Source: Thiobacillus sp. (lineage in GTDB: Bacteria; Pseudomonadota; Gammaproteobacteria; Burkholderiales; Thiobacillaceae). From it: a stretch of DNA of 5,276 bases. Position numbers and translations under genes: made by a program. Under the pieces are notes generated by a model. That model saw nothing but the letters and a program-made list of their open reading frames with translations. It was not told the origin of the DNA and did not search any database. Each line of letters starts with the position of its first letter. The first letter of the stretch is position 1. The DNA lies in assembly GCA_018780025.1 (NCBI GenBank), contig JADMKH010000053.1, positions 1 through 5,276 on the forward strand, read 5' to 3'. Shown here in pieces: positions 1-4,656 of the stretch.

Positions 1-285
1 GGTGTAATCCATCCGCTCGCCACTCGAGATGCCTTGCGCCAGCATGACGCGCAAGCGCGACTCGCGCTCGATGTCAGTAAAATCGGTGACGCTGACCGCA
101 ACATCGTCTTTCTGGATACGCTCGATACAGGCGGTATGCTCTCCCCCCTGGCCGTTAAACAGGGTGACCGTGTCGTTCACGGTTAACCGCAGTGCTTTTG
201 CAGCGTGGCGCGCCGGGCCGGGGGGCAGGCTGAAGCGGGCGCCCGGGGCAAGCGGTTGGTCAAGAAAAAAGCGTGGCGAAGACAT
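1..285 (-). CDS. rsmE: 16S rRNA (uracil1498-N3)-methyltransferase RsmE, N-terminal part
   Basis: Partial gene reading leftward off the window edge; 95 N-terminal residues are visible, while family members are usually about 240 long. The protein begins MSSPRFFLDQPL and contains ARHAAKALRL (residues 25-34), VTLFNGQGGE (40-49) and LAQGISSGERMDYT (82-95). This is the typical N-terminal PUA-like RNA-binding domain of RsmE, followed by the linker leading into the SPOUT methyltransferase domain, which lies outside the window. Family members methylate N3 of U1498 in 16S rRNA of the assembled small subunit, using S-adenosylmethionine. The ATG at 285 is chosen because MxxPRFFL is the usual start of the family. 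No good Shine-Dalgarno sequence precedes it; a CATAAT (minus strand, 297-292) lies only six bases upstream, so a leaderless or very short-leader transcript is possible but unproven. The gene is divergent from the redoxin operon. The identification rests on recognised family motifs and is strong despite the truncation. Confidence 0.93.
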   Translation of the reverse strand, partial: MSSPRFFLDQPLAPGARFSLPPGPARHAAKALRLTVNDTVTLFNGQGGEHTACIERIQKDDVAVSVTDFTDIERESRLRVMLAQGISSGERMDYT

Positions 286-329
286 CTTGCTATTATGCCG
301 GGATACCTCGAGATTCAGCGGAGCACATC
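286..329. promoter_or_regulatory. Short divergent intergenic region with overlapping -10-like boxes
   Basis: These 44 bases separate rsmE (minus) from the redoxin gene (plus), so both promoters must lie here or extend into the coding regions. Bases 291-296 read TATTAT on the plus strand and 297-292 read CATAAT on the minus strand, giving overlapping -10-like hexamers for both directions. I could not find a convincing -35 hexamer at 16-18 bases for either. The assignment is an inference from position and two short AT-rich matches only. Confidence 0.22.
320..323 (+). promoter_or_regulatory. Ribosome binding site that fixes the redoxin start
   Basis: GGAG lies six bases before the ATG at 330. 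The same reading frame is open further upstream to an ATG at 273, but that ATG has no comparable site, lies inside the rsmE coding region and would add 19 residues not expected in the family. Confidence 0.6.
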
Positions 330-887
330 ATGGTTTCCCTCACTACCCCCGTTTGCGAATTTGGCTGGAAGGCCCCCGAATTCAGTTTGCCCGGCACCGA
401 CGGCAAGCAATGGACCCTGCGCGACGCGATGGGACCCAACGGCTTGCTGGTGATGTTCATCTGCAACCATTGTCCGTATGTAAAGGCCATCCGCCTGCGC
501 CTGGTGCGCGATCTGACGGCGCTTGAACAGTATGGCATTCATGCGATTGCCGTCATGTCGAACGATCCGGCCGAGTACGCGGAAGACTCTTTCGACAACA
601 TGAAAAACGTTGCTGCGGAATTTGGCTTTCCCTTCCCCTATGTGATCGACGCAACCCAGCAGGTGGCCAGGGCCTACGGCGCGGTATGCACGCCGGATTT
701 TTTCGGTTTCAATCGCGATTTCGAACTGCAATACCGCGGCCGCTTCGACGCGTCGCGCAAGGACACCGCGCCCGAGGGCGTACGCCGCGATCTGTTTGAG
801 GCGATGAAGGAAGTGGCCGCGACCCAGCGAGGTCCGGTCGAGCAGATTCCAGGTATGGGCTGCTCGATCAAGTGGAAGGGCGAATGA
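330..887 (+). CDS. Thioredoxin-family (peroxiredoxin-like, AhpC/TSA-type) protein
   Basis: A 185-residue protein with a thioredoxin fold. WKAPEFSLPGTDGKQWTL (13-30) is the redoxin/AhpC-TSA entry segment. VMFICNHCPYVKA (41-53) carries a CxxC active site at Cys45 and Cys48. TPDFFGFNRD (121-130) is the cis-proline region, preceded by Cys120, and the C-terminal GCSIKWK (177-183) is typical of the PRX_like1-type redoxin subgroup. No signal peptide or membrane segment is visible, so it is probably cytoplasmic. The likely role is thiol-disulfide exchange or peroxide reduction, but the physiological substrate is unknown for this subgroup. The active site is CNHC rather than the CGPC of thioredoxin. 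The ATG at 330 is supported by GGAG six bases upstream. The gene leads a compact operon: its TGA is followed after one base by the methyltransferase ATG. Family assignment is confident; exact biochemical function is not. Confidence 0.88.
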   Translation: MVSLTTPVCEFGWKAPEFSLPGTDGKQWTLRDAMGPNGLLVMFICNHCPYVKAIRLRLVRDLTALEQYGIHAIAVMSNDPAEYAEDSFDNMKNVAAEFGFPFPYVIDATQQVARAYGAVCTPDFFGFNRDFELQYRGRFDASRKDTAPEGVRRDLFEAMKEVAATQRGPVEQIPGMGCSIKWKGE

Positions 888-888
888 C

Positions 889-1503
889 ATGACAGACCGT
901 CAGCAGCACTGGGAAGAGATATACAGCGGAAAAGCAGCCGAGCAAGTGAGCTGGTTTCAGCCGCACGCCGCGTCATCGCTGCGCCTGATCGCAGATGGTG
1001 CGAATGCGAACGCGCACATCATCGACGTCGGCGGCGGCGCCTCGGTGCTGGTGGACGGCTTGCTCAACGCGGGCTACCGTAATCTGACCGTGCTCGATCT
1101 TGCTGAACCGGCGCTCGCGGCCAGCCGCAAACGGCTTGGCGCGCGGGCGCAGCCGGTGCGGTGGATTGCCGGCGACATCACCCGGGCCGCGTTGCCTGCC
1201 GCGCACTATGACGTCTGGCATGACCGTGCGGTATTCCATTTTCTGACCGATCCGGTCGACCGTGCGCGCTATGTCGCGCAAGTATTGAACAGCGTCAAAC
1301 CCGGTGGGCGCGTGATTGTCGCGGCATTTGGCCATGGCGGGCCGTTGCAATGTTCGGGGCTGGACGTGGTGCGCTATGCGCCCGACACGCTGCACGCCGA
1401 GTTCGGCGCGGCTTTCCGGTTGCTCGGTCACGAAACCGAAACCCATCACACCCCGACAGGCAAGGAGCAGGAATTTGTTTATTGTTATTGCGTGCGAGTC
1501 TGA
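889..1503 (+). CDS. Class I SAM-dependent methyltransferase of unknown substrate
   Basis: A 204-residue cytoplasmic protein with a Rossmann-type methyltransferase fold. HIIDVGGGASVLVD (43-56) is motif I, the glycine-rich S-adenosylmethionine-binding loop. VLDLAE (68-73) supplies the acidic residue (Asp70) expected to bind the SAM ribose, GDIT (95-98) is the next SAM-contacting loop, and YDVWHDRAVFHFL (107-119) is motif IV. KPGGRVIVAAF (137-147) is the usual strand after the catalytic region. The N-terminal HWEEIYSGKAAEQVSWFQ (7-24) and C-terminal HHTPTGKEQEFVY (186-198) match a widespread bacterial group of small methyltransferases whose substrate is, to my knowledge, not established. The N-terminal W-IY-K-SWFQ pattern loosely recalls eukaryotic METTL10-type protein lysine methyltransferases, which is only a hint. 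GGAAGG at 874-879 precedes the ATG by nine bases. Translation is probably coupled to the redoxin gene (one-base gap) and to the phosphatase downstream (two-base gap). Confidence 0.87.
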   Translation: MTDRQQHWEEIYSGKAAEQVSWFQPHAASSLRLIADGANANAHIIDVGGGASVLVDGLLNAGYRNLTVLDLAEPALAASRKRLGARAQPVRWIAGDITRAALPAAHYDVWHDRAVFHFLTDPVDRARYVAQVLNSVKPGGRVIVAAFGHGGPLQCSGLDVVRYAPDTLHAEFGAAFRLLGHETETHHTPTGKEQEFVYCYCVRV

Positions 1504-1505
1504 CC

Positions 1506-2288
1506 ATGCTTGAAGACGTTAAGGCGCTGGTTCGGGAGGTTGCGCAGCGCGAGGTCACTCCGCGTTTTCTCAAGGTGAAACATAGCCACAAACCGGATGG
1601 CAGTCTGTTTACCGAGGCGGATTCGGCTACACAGGACGCGTTGGAGGCTGCGCTACCCAAAATCAAAAACGTGCCGGTGCTGGGCGAGGAGATGACCGAG
1701 CAACAGCAACACGATGCCTGGAACGCGGGCCGCGAGGGTTTATGGTGTGTCGATCCGATTGACGGCACCTCCAATTTTGTCGCCGGCGTGCCTTATTTTG
1801 CCGTATCGGTGGCGTATCTCTATAAAGGCGAACGCATGTTGGGCGTGGTGTACGACCCCATCGCCGATGAAATGTTTTCGGCCGAGCGGGGGTGTGGGGC
1901 CTTCCTGAACGACAAGCCCCTGCCTTTGCGGACACCTGCCGCCGAATTGCGGCGCGCCTTGGCGGGCGTGGAGTTGAAACGAATCGATCGGGCGCTGGCC
2001 GGTCGCCTGGCGGCGTGGCCGCCTTATGCTTCGCAGCGCAATTTTGGCGCGTCCACGCTGGACTGGTGTTATACCGCCGCCGGGCGCTTTGATATCTATG
2101 TGCATGGCGGCCAGAAATTGTGGGATTACGCTGCGGGTGCGCTGATTCTTGAAGAGGCCGGTGGCCGGCTATCCAGCCTGACAGGCAGCTTTGATATCGC
2201 CAACGTGTGGGAGCGTTCGGTGGTGGCTTCAGCCAGCCCCGAGCTGTTCGTTTTGTGGCGTGACTGGCTCAAAGCGGCCGGCGCATAA
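1506..2288 (+). CDS. Inositol monophosphatase family phosphatase (SuhB/HisN/CysQ superfamily)
   Basis: A 260-residue protein of the usual length for the Mg2+-dependent, lithium-sensitive phosphatase superfamily. The metal-binding motifs are complete: LGEEMTE (59-65) with Glu61/Glu62, WCVDPIDGTSNF (80-91) with Asp83 and Asp86, and LWDYAAGALILEEAGG (205-220) with Asp207. FTEAD (35-39) is the conserved N-terminal segment. Members hydrolyse small phosphomonoesters such as inositol phosphate, histidinol phosphate or 3'-phosphoadenosine 5'-phosphate; motifs alone do not decide which applies, so no symbol is given. The start at 1506 lies two bases after the methyltransferase stop, with only a weak GCGAG upstream, so translation is probably coupled. 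The reading frame stays open upstream to 1350, but that stretch overlaps the methyltransferase gene and shows no family similarity. It is the last gene of the three-gene unit; transketolase follows after a 235-base spacer and probably has its own promoter. Confidence 0.9.
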   Translation: MLEDVKALVREVAQREVTPRFLKVKHSHKPDGSLFTEADSATQDALEAALPKIKNVPVLGEEMTEQQQHDAWNAGREGLWCVDPIDGTSNFVAGVPYFAVSVAYLYKGERMLGVVYDPIADEMFSAERGCGAFLNDKPLPLRTPAAELRRALAGVELKRIDRALAGRLAAWPPYASQRNFGASTLDWCYTAAGRFDIYVHGGQKLWDYAAGALILEEAGGRLSSLTGSFDIANVWERSVVASASPELFVLWRDWLKAAGA

Positions 2289-2396
2289 GCCGGCACATGA
2301 GCCAAATAAAAAGAAATTTAGTCCCCGACTTTGAGTCCGTGCTTGAGAATTTTGCTTTAACTCCTTGTCCCGACACTTCTTTTGACCGCTTTGGAC

Positions 2397-2415
2397 GCGG
2401 CTTGCGAAAGCCCGC
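2397..2415 (+). other. Stem-loop with GCGA (GNRA-type) tetraloop
   Basis: GCGGCTT (2397-2403) pairs with AAGCCCGC (2408-2415) around the loop GCGA. The stem has seven base pairs with one bulged C at 2413. GNRA loops are unusually stable in RNA, so if transcribed this should fold. The nearest T run (2437-2441) is over 20 bases downstream, so it is not a standard intrinsic terminator. It could be the 3' end of the phosphatase mRNA or part of a tkt leader. Confidence 0.4.
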
Positions 2416-2419
2416 CCTG

Positions 2420-2448
2420 CTGACGGATAATCAAGGTTTTTGCATATT
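2420..2448 (+). promoter_or_regulatory. Possible sigma70 promoter for tkt
   Basis: CTGACG (2420-2425) and CATATT (2443-2448) are separated by 17 bases, each matching four of six positions of the sigma70 hexamers. A start near 2455 would give a leader of about 70 bases that includes the inverted repeat at 2474-2494. The match is weak and was found by eye. Confidence 0.25.
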
Positions 2449-2473
2449 CCGCCCCGGTTGCCATTGCGCAACT

Positions 2474-2494
2474 TTACATTCGGGTGGAATGTGA
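2474..2494. promoter_or_regulatory. Inverted repeat just upstream of tkt, candidate operator
   Basis: TTACATTC (2474-2481) and GAATGTGA (2487-2494) are reverse complements at seven of eight positions, separated by GGGTG. The repeat ends 29 bases before the tkt start codon. Its size and symmetry fit a dimeric DNA-binding regulator. In betaproteobacterial carbon-fixation genes the LysR-type regulator CbbR is an obvious candidate, but I do not see a clean match to its T-N11-A type site, so the regulator is unknown. An mRNA hairpin controlling translation is the alternative. Confidence 0.35.
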
Positions 2495-2512
2495 CAGTTT
2501 TTTACTTAGTTG

Positions 2513-2518
2513 AAGGGA
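2513..2518 (+). promoter_or_regulatory. Ribosome binding site that fixes the tkt start
   Basis: AAGGGA lies five bases before the ATG at 2524 and is the only good Shine-Dalgarno match nearby. The frame is open upstream to an ATG at 2440, but the extra 28 residues look unrelated to transketolase. Starting at 2524 also places the catalytic residues at exactly the positions known from E. coli TktA. Confidence 0.7.
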
Positions 2519-2523
2519 ACGCA

Positions 2524-4509
2524 ATGCCAACTCGTAACGACCTGGCCAATGCCATCCGCGCGCTTGCAATGGATGCCGTTGAAAAAGCCAAATCAGGCCA
2601 TCCCGGCGCGCCCATGGGCATGGCGGAAATCGCTGAAACGCTGTGGAATCACCACCTGCGCCACAATCCCGCCAACCCCAAGTGGCCAGATCGTGACCGC
2701 TTCGTGCTGTCCAACGGCCACGGCTCGATGCTGATCTATGCACTGCTGCATCTGACCGGCTACGACCTGTCGATTGACGACATCAAGCAGTTCCGCCAGT
2801 TGCACTCGAAGACCCCGGGTCACCCCGAGTATGGTTATGCGCCCGGTATTGAAACCACCACCGGCCCGCTCGGCCAGGGCATTACCAATGCCGTCGGCAT
2901 GGCGATGTCGGAAAAAGTGCTCGCCGCCGAATTCAACAAGCCCGACCACACCATTGTCGACCACCACACCTATGCGTTCATGGGCGATGGCTGCATGATG
3001 GAAGGCATCTCGCACGAAGCGTGCGCGCTGGCTGGCACCTGGAAGCTGAACAAGCTGATCGCCTTCTGGGACGATAACGGCATTTCCATCGACGGCCATA
3101 TCGAGCACTGGTACACCGACGATACCGCCAAGCGCTTTGAAGCGTATGGCTGGAATGTGGTTGCGGGTGTGGATGGCCACGACGTGGTCGCACTTGAAGC
3201 GGCGATTCAACAAGCCAAGGCCAGCACCGACAAGCCCACCCTGATCTGCTGCAAAACCGTGATTGGCAAGGGCTCGCCCAACAAGGAGGGCACCCATGAC
3301 GTGCATGGCGCGGCACTGGGCCACGACGAAGTCGAAGCCACCCGCAAGCACATCGGCTGGAACCATCCCGCATTTGAAATTCCGGCCGACATTTATGCGG
3401 GTTGGGATGCCAAGACCAAGGGCCAGGGTCTGGAAACCTTGTGGAACAACAAGTTTGCCGAATACAAAAAGGCTTACCCGGCTGAAGCGGCCGAGTTCGA
3501 GCGCCGCATGAAGGGCGAGCTGCCCGCCAACTGGAAGGCGCATGTGGCCGACAAGCTGGCTGCGTTCAACACCAAGGCTGAGACCGTCGCTTCCCGCAAG
3601 GCATCGCAATACGCGATCAATGCGCTGGCCTCCGCGCTGCCCGAGTTCCTCGGCGGTTCGGCCGACCTCACCGGTTCCAACTTCACCAACTGGGAAGGCT
3701 GTCATCCGGTACGTCACGGCAATCCCGGCAACTACATCAGCTACGGCGTGCGCGAGTTCGGCATGGCCGCAATCATGAACGGCATGGCGCTGCACGGCGG
3801 CTTGCTGCCGTTTGGCGGCACCTTCCTGATGTTCTCCGAATACTCGCGCAACGCCATCCGCATGGCTGCGCTGATGAAGCAGCGCGTGATCCACGTGTTC
3901 ACGCACGACTCCATCGGCCTCGGCGAAGACGGCCCGACCCACCAGCCGGTGGAGCAGACCGCCACCCTGCGCATGATCCCCAATATCGACGTCTGGCGCC
4001 CGTGCGACACCGTGGAAACGTTGGTTGGCTGGGTGCATTCGGTCGAGCGCACCGATGGCCCCACCTGCCACATCCTGAGCCGTCAGAACCTGCCGTTCAT
4101 GGCGCGCGATGCCGCCACCATGGCCAATGTGGCCCGTGGCGGTTACGTACTGAAGGACGCCGCGGGTGCCAAAGCCATCATCATCGCTACCGGTTCGGAA
4201 GTCGAACTGGCCGTGAAAGCCCAGGAAGCGCTGGCGGCTGAAGGCATCGCGGTGCGCGTGGTGTCGATGCCGTCGACCAACAGCTTCGACCGTCAGGACG
4301 CGGCCTACAAGGCCAGCGTGTTGACCAAGGGTCTGCCGCGTGTGGCTGTCGAAGCCGGTGTGACCGATTTCTGGCGCAAGTATGTGGGCCTGGAAGGCGC
4401 GGTGGTGGGGATGGACTGCTTCGGCGAATCGGCTCCGGCGCCCGCGCTGTACAAGCATTTCGGCATCACCACCGAGGCCGTCGTGGCTGCGATCAAGGGC
4501 GTCCTTTAA
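2524..4509 (+). CDS. tkt: Transketolase
   Basis: Full-length 661-residue enzyme, close to the 663 of E. coli TktA. It moves two-carbon ketol units between sugar phosphates with thiamine diphosphate and a divalent metal, linking the pentose phosphate pathway to glycolysis and, in autotrophs, regenerating pentose phosphates in the Calvin cycle. The residues I expect from E. coli TktA are present at the same numbers: His26 (SGHPGAPMG), His66 (NGHGS), His100, Asp155 and Glu160 in the cofactor motif GDGCMMEG (154-161), Asn185, His261, Arg358, Ser385, Glu411 in the REFGM segment, Phe437, Asp469 and His473 in GEDGPTHQP (467-475), and Arg520. Order: N-terminal diphosphate-binding domain (about 1-320), pyrimidine-binding domain (about 350-530), C-terminal domain (about 540-661). 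The enzyme is probably an active cytoplasmic homodimer. gap follows in the same direction after 147 bases, suggesting a shared carbon-metabolism cluster; the structured spacer could let the two be expressed at different levels. Confidence 0.98.
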   Translation: MPTRNDLANAIRALAMDAVEKAKSGHPGAPMGMAEIAETLWNHHLRHNPANPKWPDRDRFVLSNGHGSMLIYALLHLTGYDLSIDDIKQFRQLHSKTPGHPEYGYAPGIETTTGPLGQGITNAVGMAMSEKVLAAEFNKPDHTIVDHHTYAFMGDGCMMEGISHEACALAGTWKLNKLIAFWDDNGISIDGHIEHWYTDDTAKRFEAYGWNVVAGVDGHDVVALEAAIQQAKASTDKPTLICCKTVIGKGSPNKEGTHDVHGAALGHDEVEATRKHIGWNHPAFEIPADIYAGWDAKTKGQGLETLWNNKFAEYKKAYPAEAAEFERRMKGELPANWKAHVADKLAAFNTKAETVASRKASQYAINALASALPEFLGGSADLTGSNFTNWEGCHPVRHGNPGNYISYGVREFGMAAIMNGMALHGGLLPFGGTFLMFSEYSRNAIRMAALMKQRVIHVFTHDSIGLGEDGPTHQPVEQTATLRMIPNIDVWRPCDTVETLVGWVHSVERTDGPTCHILSRQNLPFMARDAATMANVARGGYVLKDAAGAKAIIIATGSEVELAVKAQEALAAEGIAVRVVSMPSTNSFDRQDAAYKASVLTKGLPRVAVEAGVTDFWRKYVGLEGAVVGMDCFGESAPAPALYKHFGITTEAVVAAIKGVL

Positions 4510-4541
4510 GTAAGTACGAGGGATCAGGATTCAGGGGATGA

Positions 4542-4556
4542 GCGGGCCGCGCCCGC
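4542..4556 (+). other. Local hairpin inside the tkt-gap repeat element (left)
   Basis: GCGGGC (4542-4547) and GCCCGC (4551-4556) form a perfect 6-bp G/C stem with the 3-base loop CGC. This folding uses the same bases as the long-range stem of the repeat element, so the two structures exclude each other. Confidence 0.45.
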
Positions 4557-4570
4557 GAATTCAATCAAGC

Positions 4571-4585
4571 GCGGCTTTTGGCCGC
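4571..4585 (+). other. Local hairpin inside the tkt-gap repeat element (right)
   Basis: GCGGC (4571-4575) and GCCGC (4581-4585) form a perfect 5-bp stem around TTTTG. Like the left local hairpin, it competes with the long-range pairing. It is not followed by a T run, so terminator function is unlikely. Confidence 0.4.
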
Positions 4586-4622
4586 TCATTCCCTGACCCC
4601 TGAATCCCGACCCCTGACCGCC

Positions 4623-4637
4623 TAAAAAAGATTTTTA
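4623..4637. other. A/T-rich palindrome upstream of gap
   Basis: TAAAAA (4623-4628) and TTTTTA (4632-4637) are exact reverse complements separated by AGA. It lies 19 bases before the gap start codon. Its T run could act as a weak terminator tail on either strand, or the A/T tract may simply keep the gap ribosome binding site unstructured. No clear promoter hexamers accompany it. Confidence 0.3.
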
Positions 4638-4656
4638 ACTCACTGGAGACTGACAC

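Larger units (their letters stand above)
2289..2523 (+). other. Noncoding spacer upstream of tkt
   Basis: The 235 bases between the phosphatase stop and the tkt start are visibly richer in A/T than the flanking genes, especially 2300-2385 and 2495-2515. They contain a small hairpin (2397-2415), a weak sigma70-like promoter candidate (2420-2448) and an inverted repeat (2474-2494). No convincing gene is present. A 65-codon frame starting at 2297 has no good ribosome binding site and no recognisable sequence. No classical terminator (stem directly followed by a T run) was seen after the phosphatase gene. Confidence 0.6.
4520..4617. repeat. Inverted repeat element with degenerate 7-base units between tkt and gap
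   Basis: GGATTCAGGGG plus ATGAGCGG (4527-4545) is the exact reverse complement of CCGCTCAT (4582-4589) plus CCCCTGAATCC (4597-4607), with a 7-base insertion (4590-4596) in the right arm. The right arm reads as consecutive heptamers TCCCTGA, CCCCTGA, ATCCCGA, CCCCTGA (4590-4617). The left arm shows the mirrored units GGGATCA, GGATTCA, GGGG (4520-4537). The 7-base insertion is therefore one extra repeat unit. Inside, GCCGCGC (4546-4552) pairs with GCGCGGC (4569-4575), so the whole could fold as a long interrupted stem with a loop near 4553-4568. No T run follows directly on the plus strand, so it is not a classical terminator. It may be a dispersed intergenic repeat, an mRNA-stabilising or processing element, or an attenuator. 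Confidence 0.72.

Noticed and set aside
29..526. 165-codon plus-strand open frame at the left end
   Set aside because: It lies opposite the well-supported rsmE coding region and then overlaps the redoxin gene in another frame; the protein is low-complexity and unrecognisable.
315..890. 191-codon minus-strand open frame antisense to the redoxin gene
   Set aside because: It is almost fully covered by the redoxin gene with its family motifs; no recognisable sequence of its own.
2277..2294. GCCGGC-N6-GCCGGC palindrome spanning the stop codon of the phosphatase gene, considered as a terminator
   Set aside because: The 6-bp stem is real but is followed by A-rich rather than T-rich sequence, so it does not fit an intrinsic terminator, and such palindromes are common in GC-rich DNA.
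2328..2338. GACT-TTG-AGTC small palindrome
   Set aside because: Only four base pairs per arm; expected by chance.
2297..2494. 65-codon plus-strand frame in the spacer before tkt
   Set aside because: No good ribosome binding site, no recognisable domain, and it runs through the candidate promoter and inverted repeat. It could be a small peptide, but nothing supports this.
2440..2523. Upstream in-frame extension of transketolase (28 residues)
   Set aside because: It lacks family similarity and a ribosome binding site, and would shift all catalytic residues away from the TktA numbering that the start at 2524 reproduces exactly.
2593..4458. 621-codon open frame on the minus strand, antisense to tkt
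   Set aside because: It lies wholly inside the certain tkt gene. Its translation is rich in His, Gly, Val and Arg, as expected for the complement of GC-biased codons, and contains no recognisable domain. It is a shadow frame.
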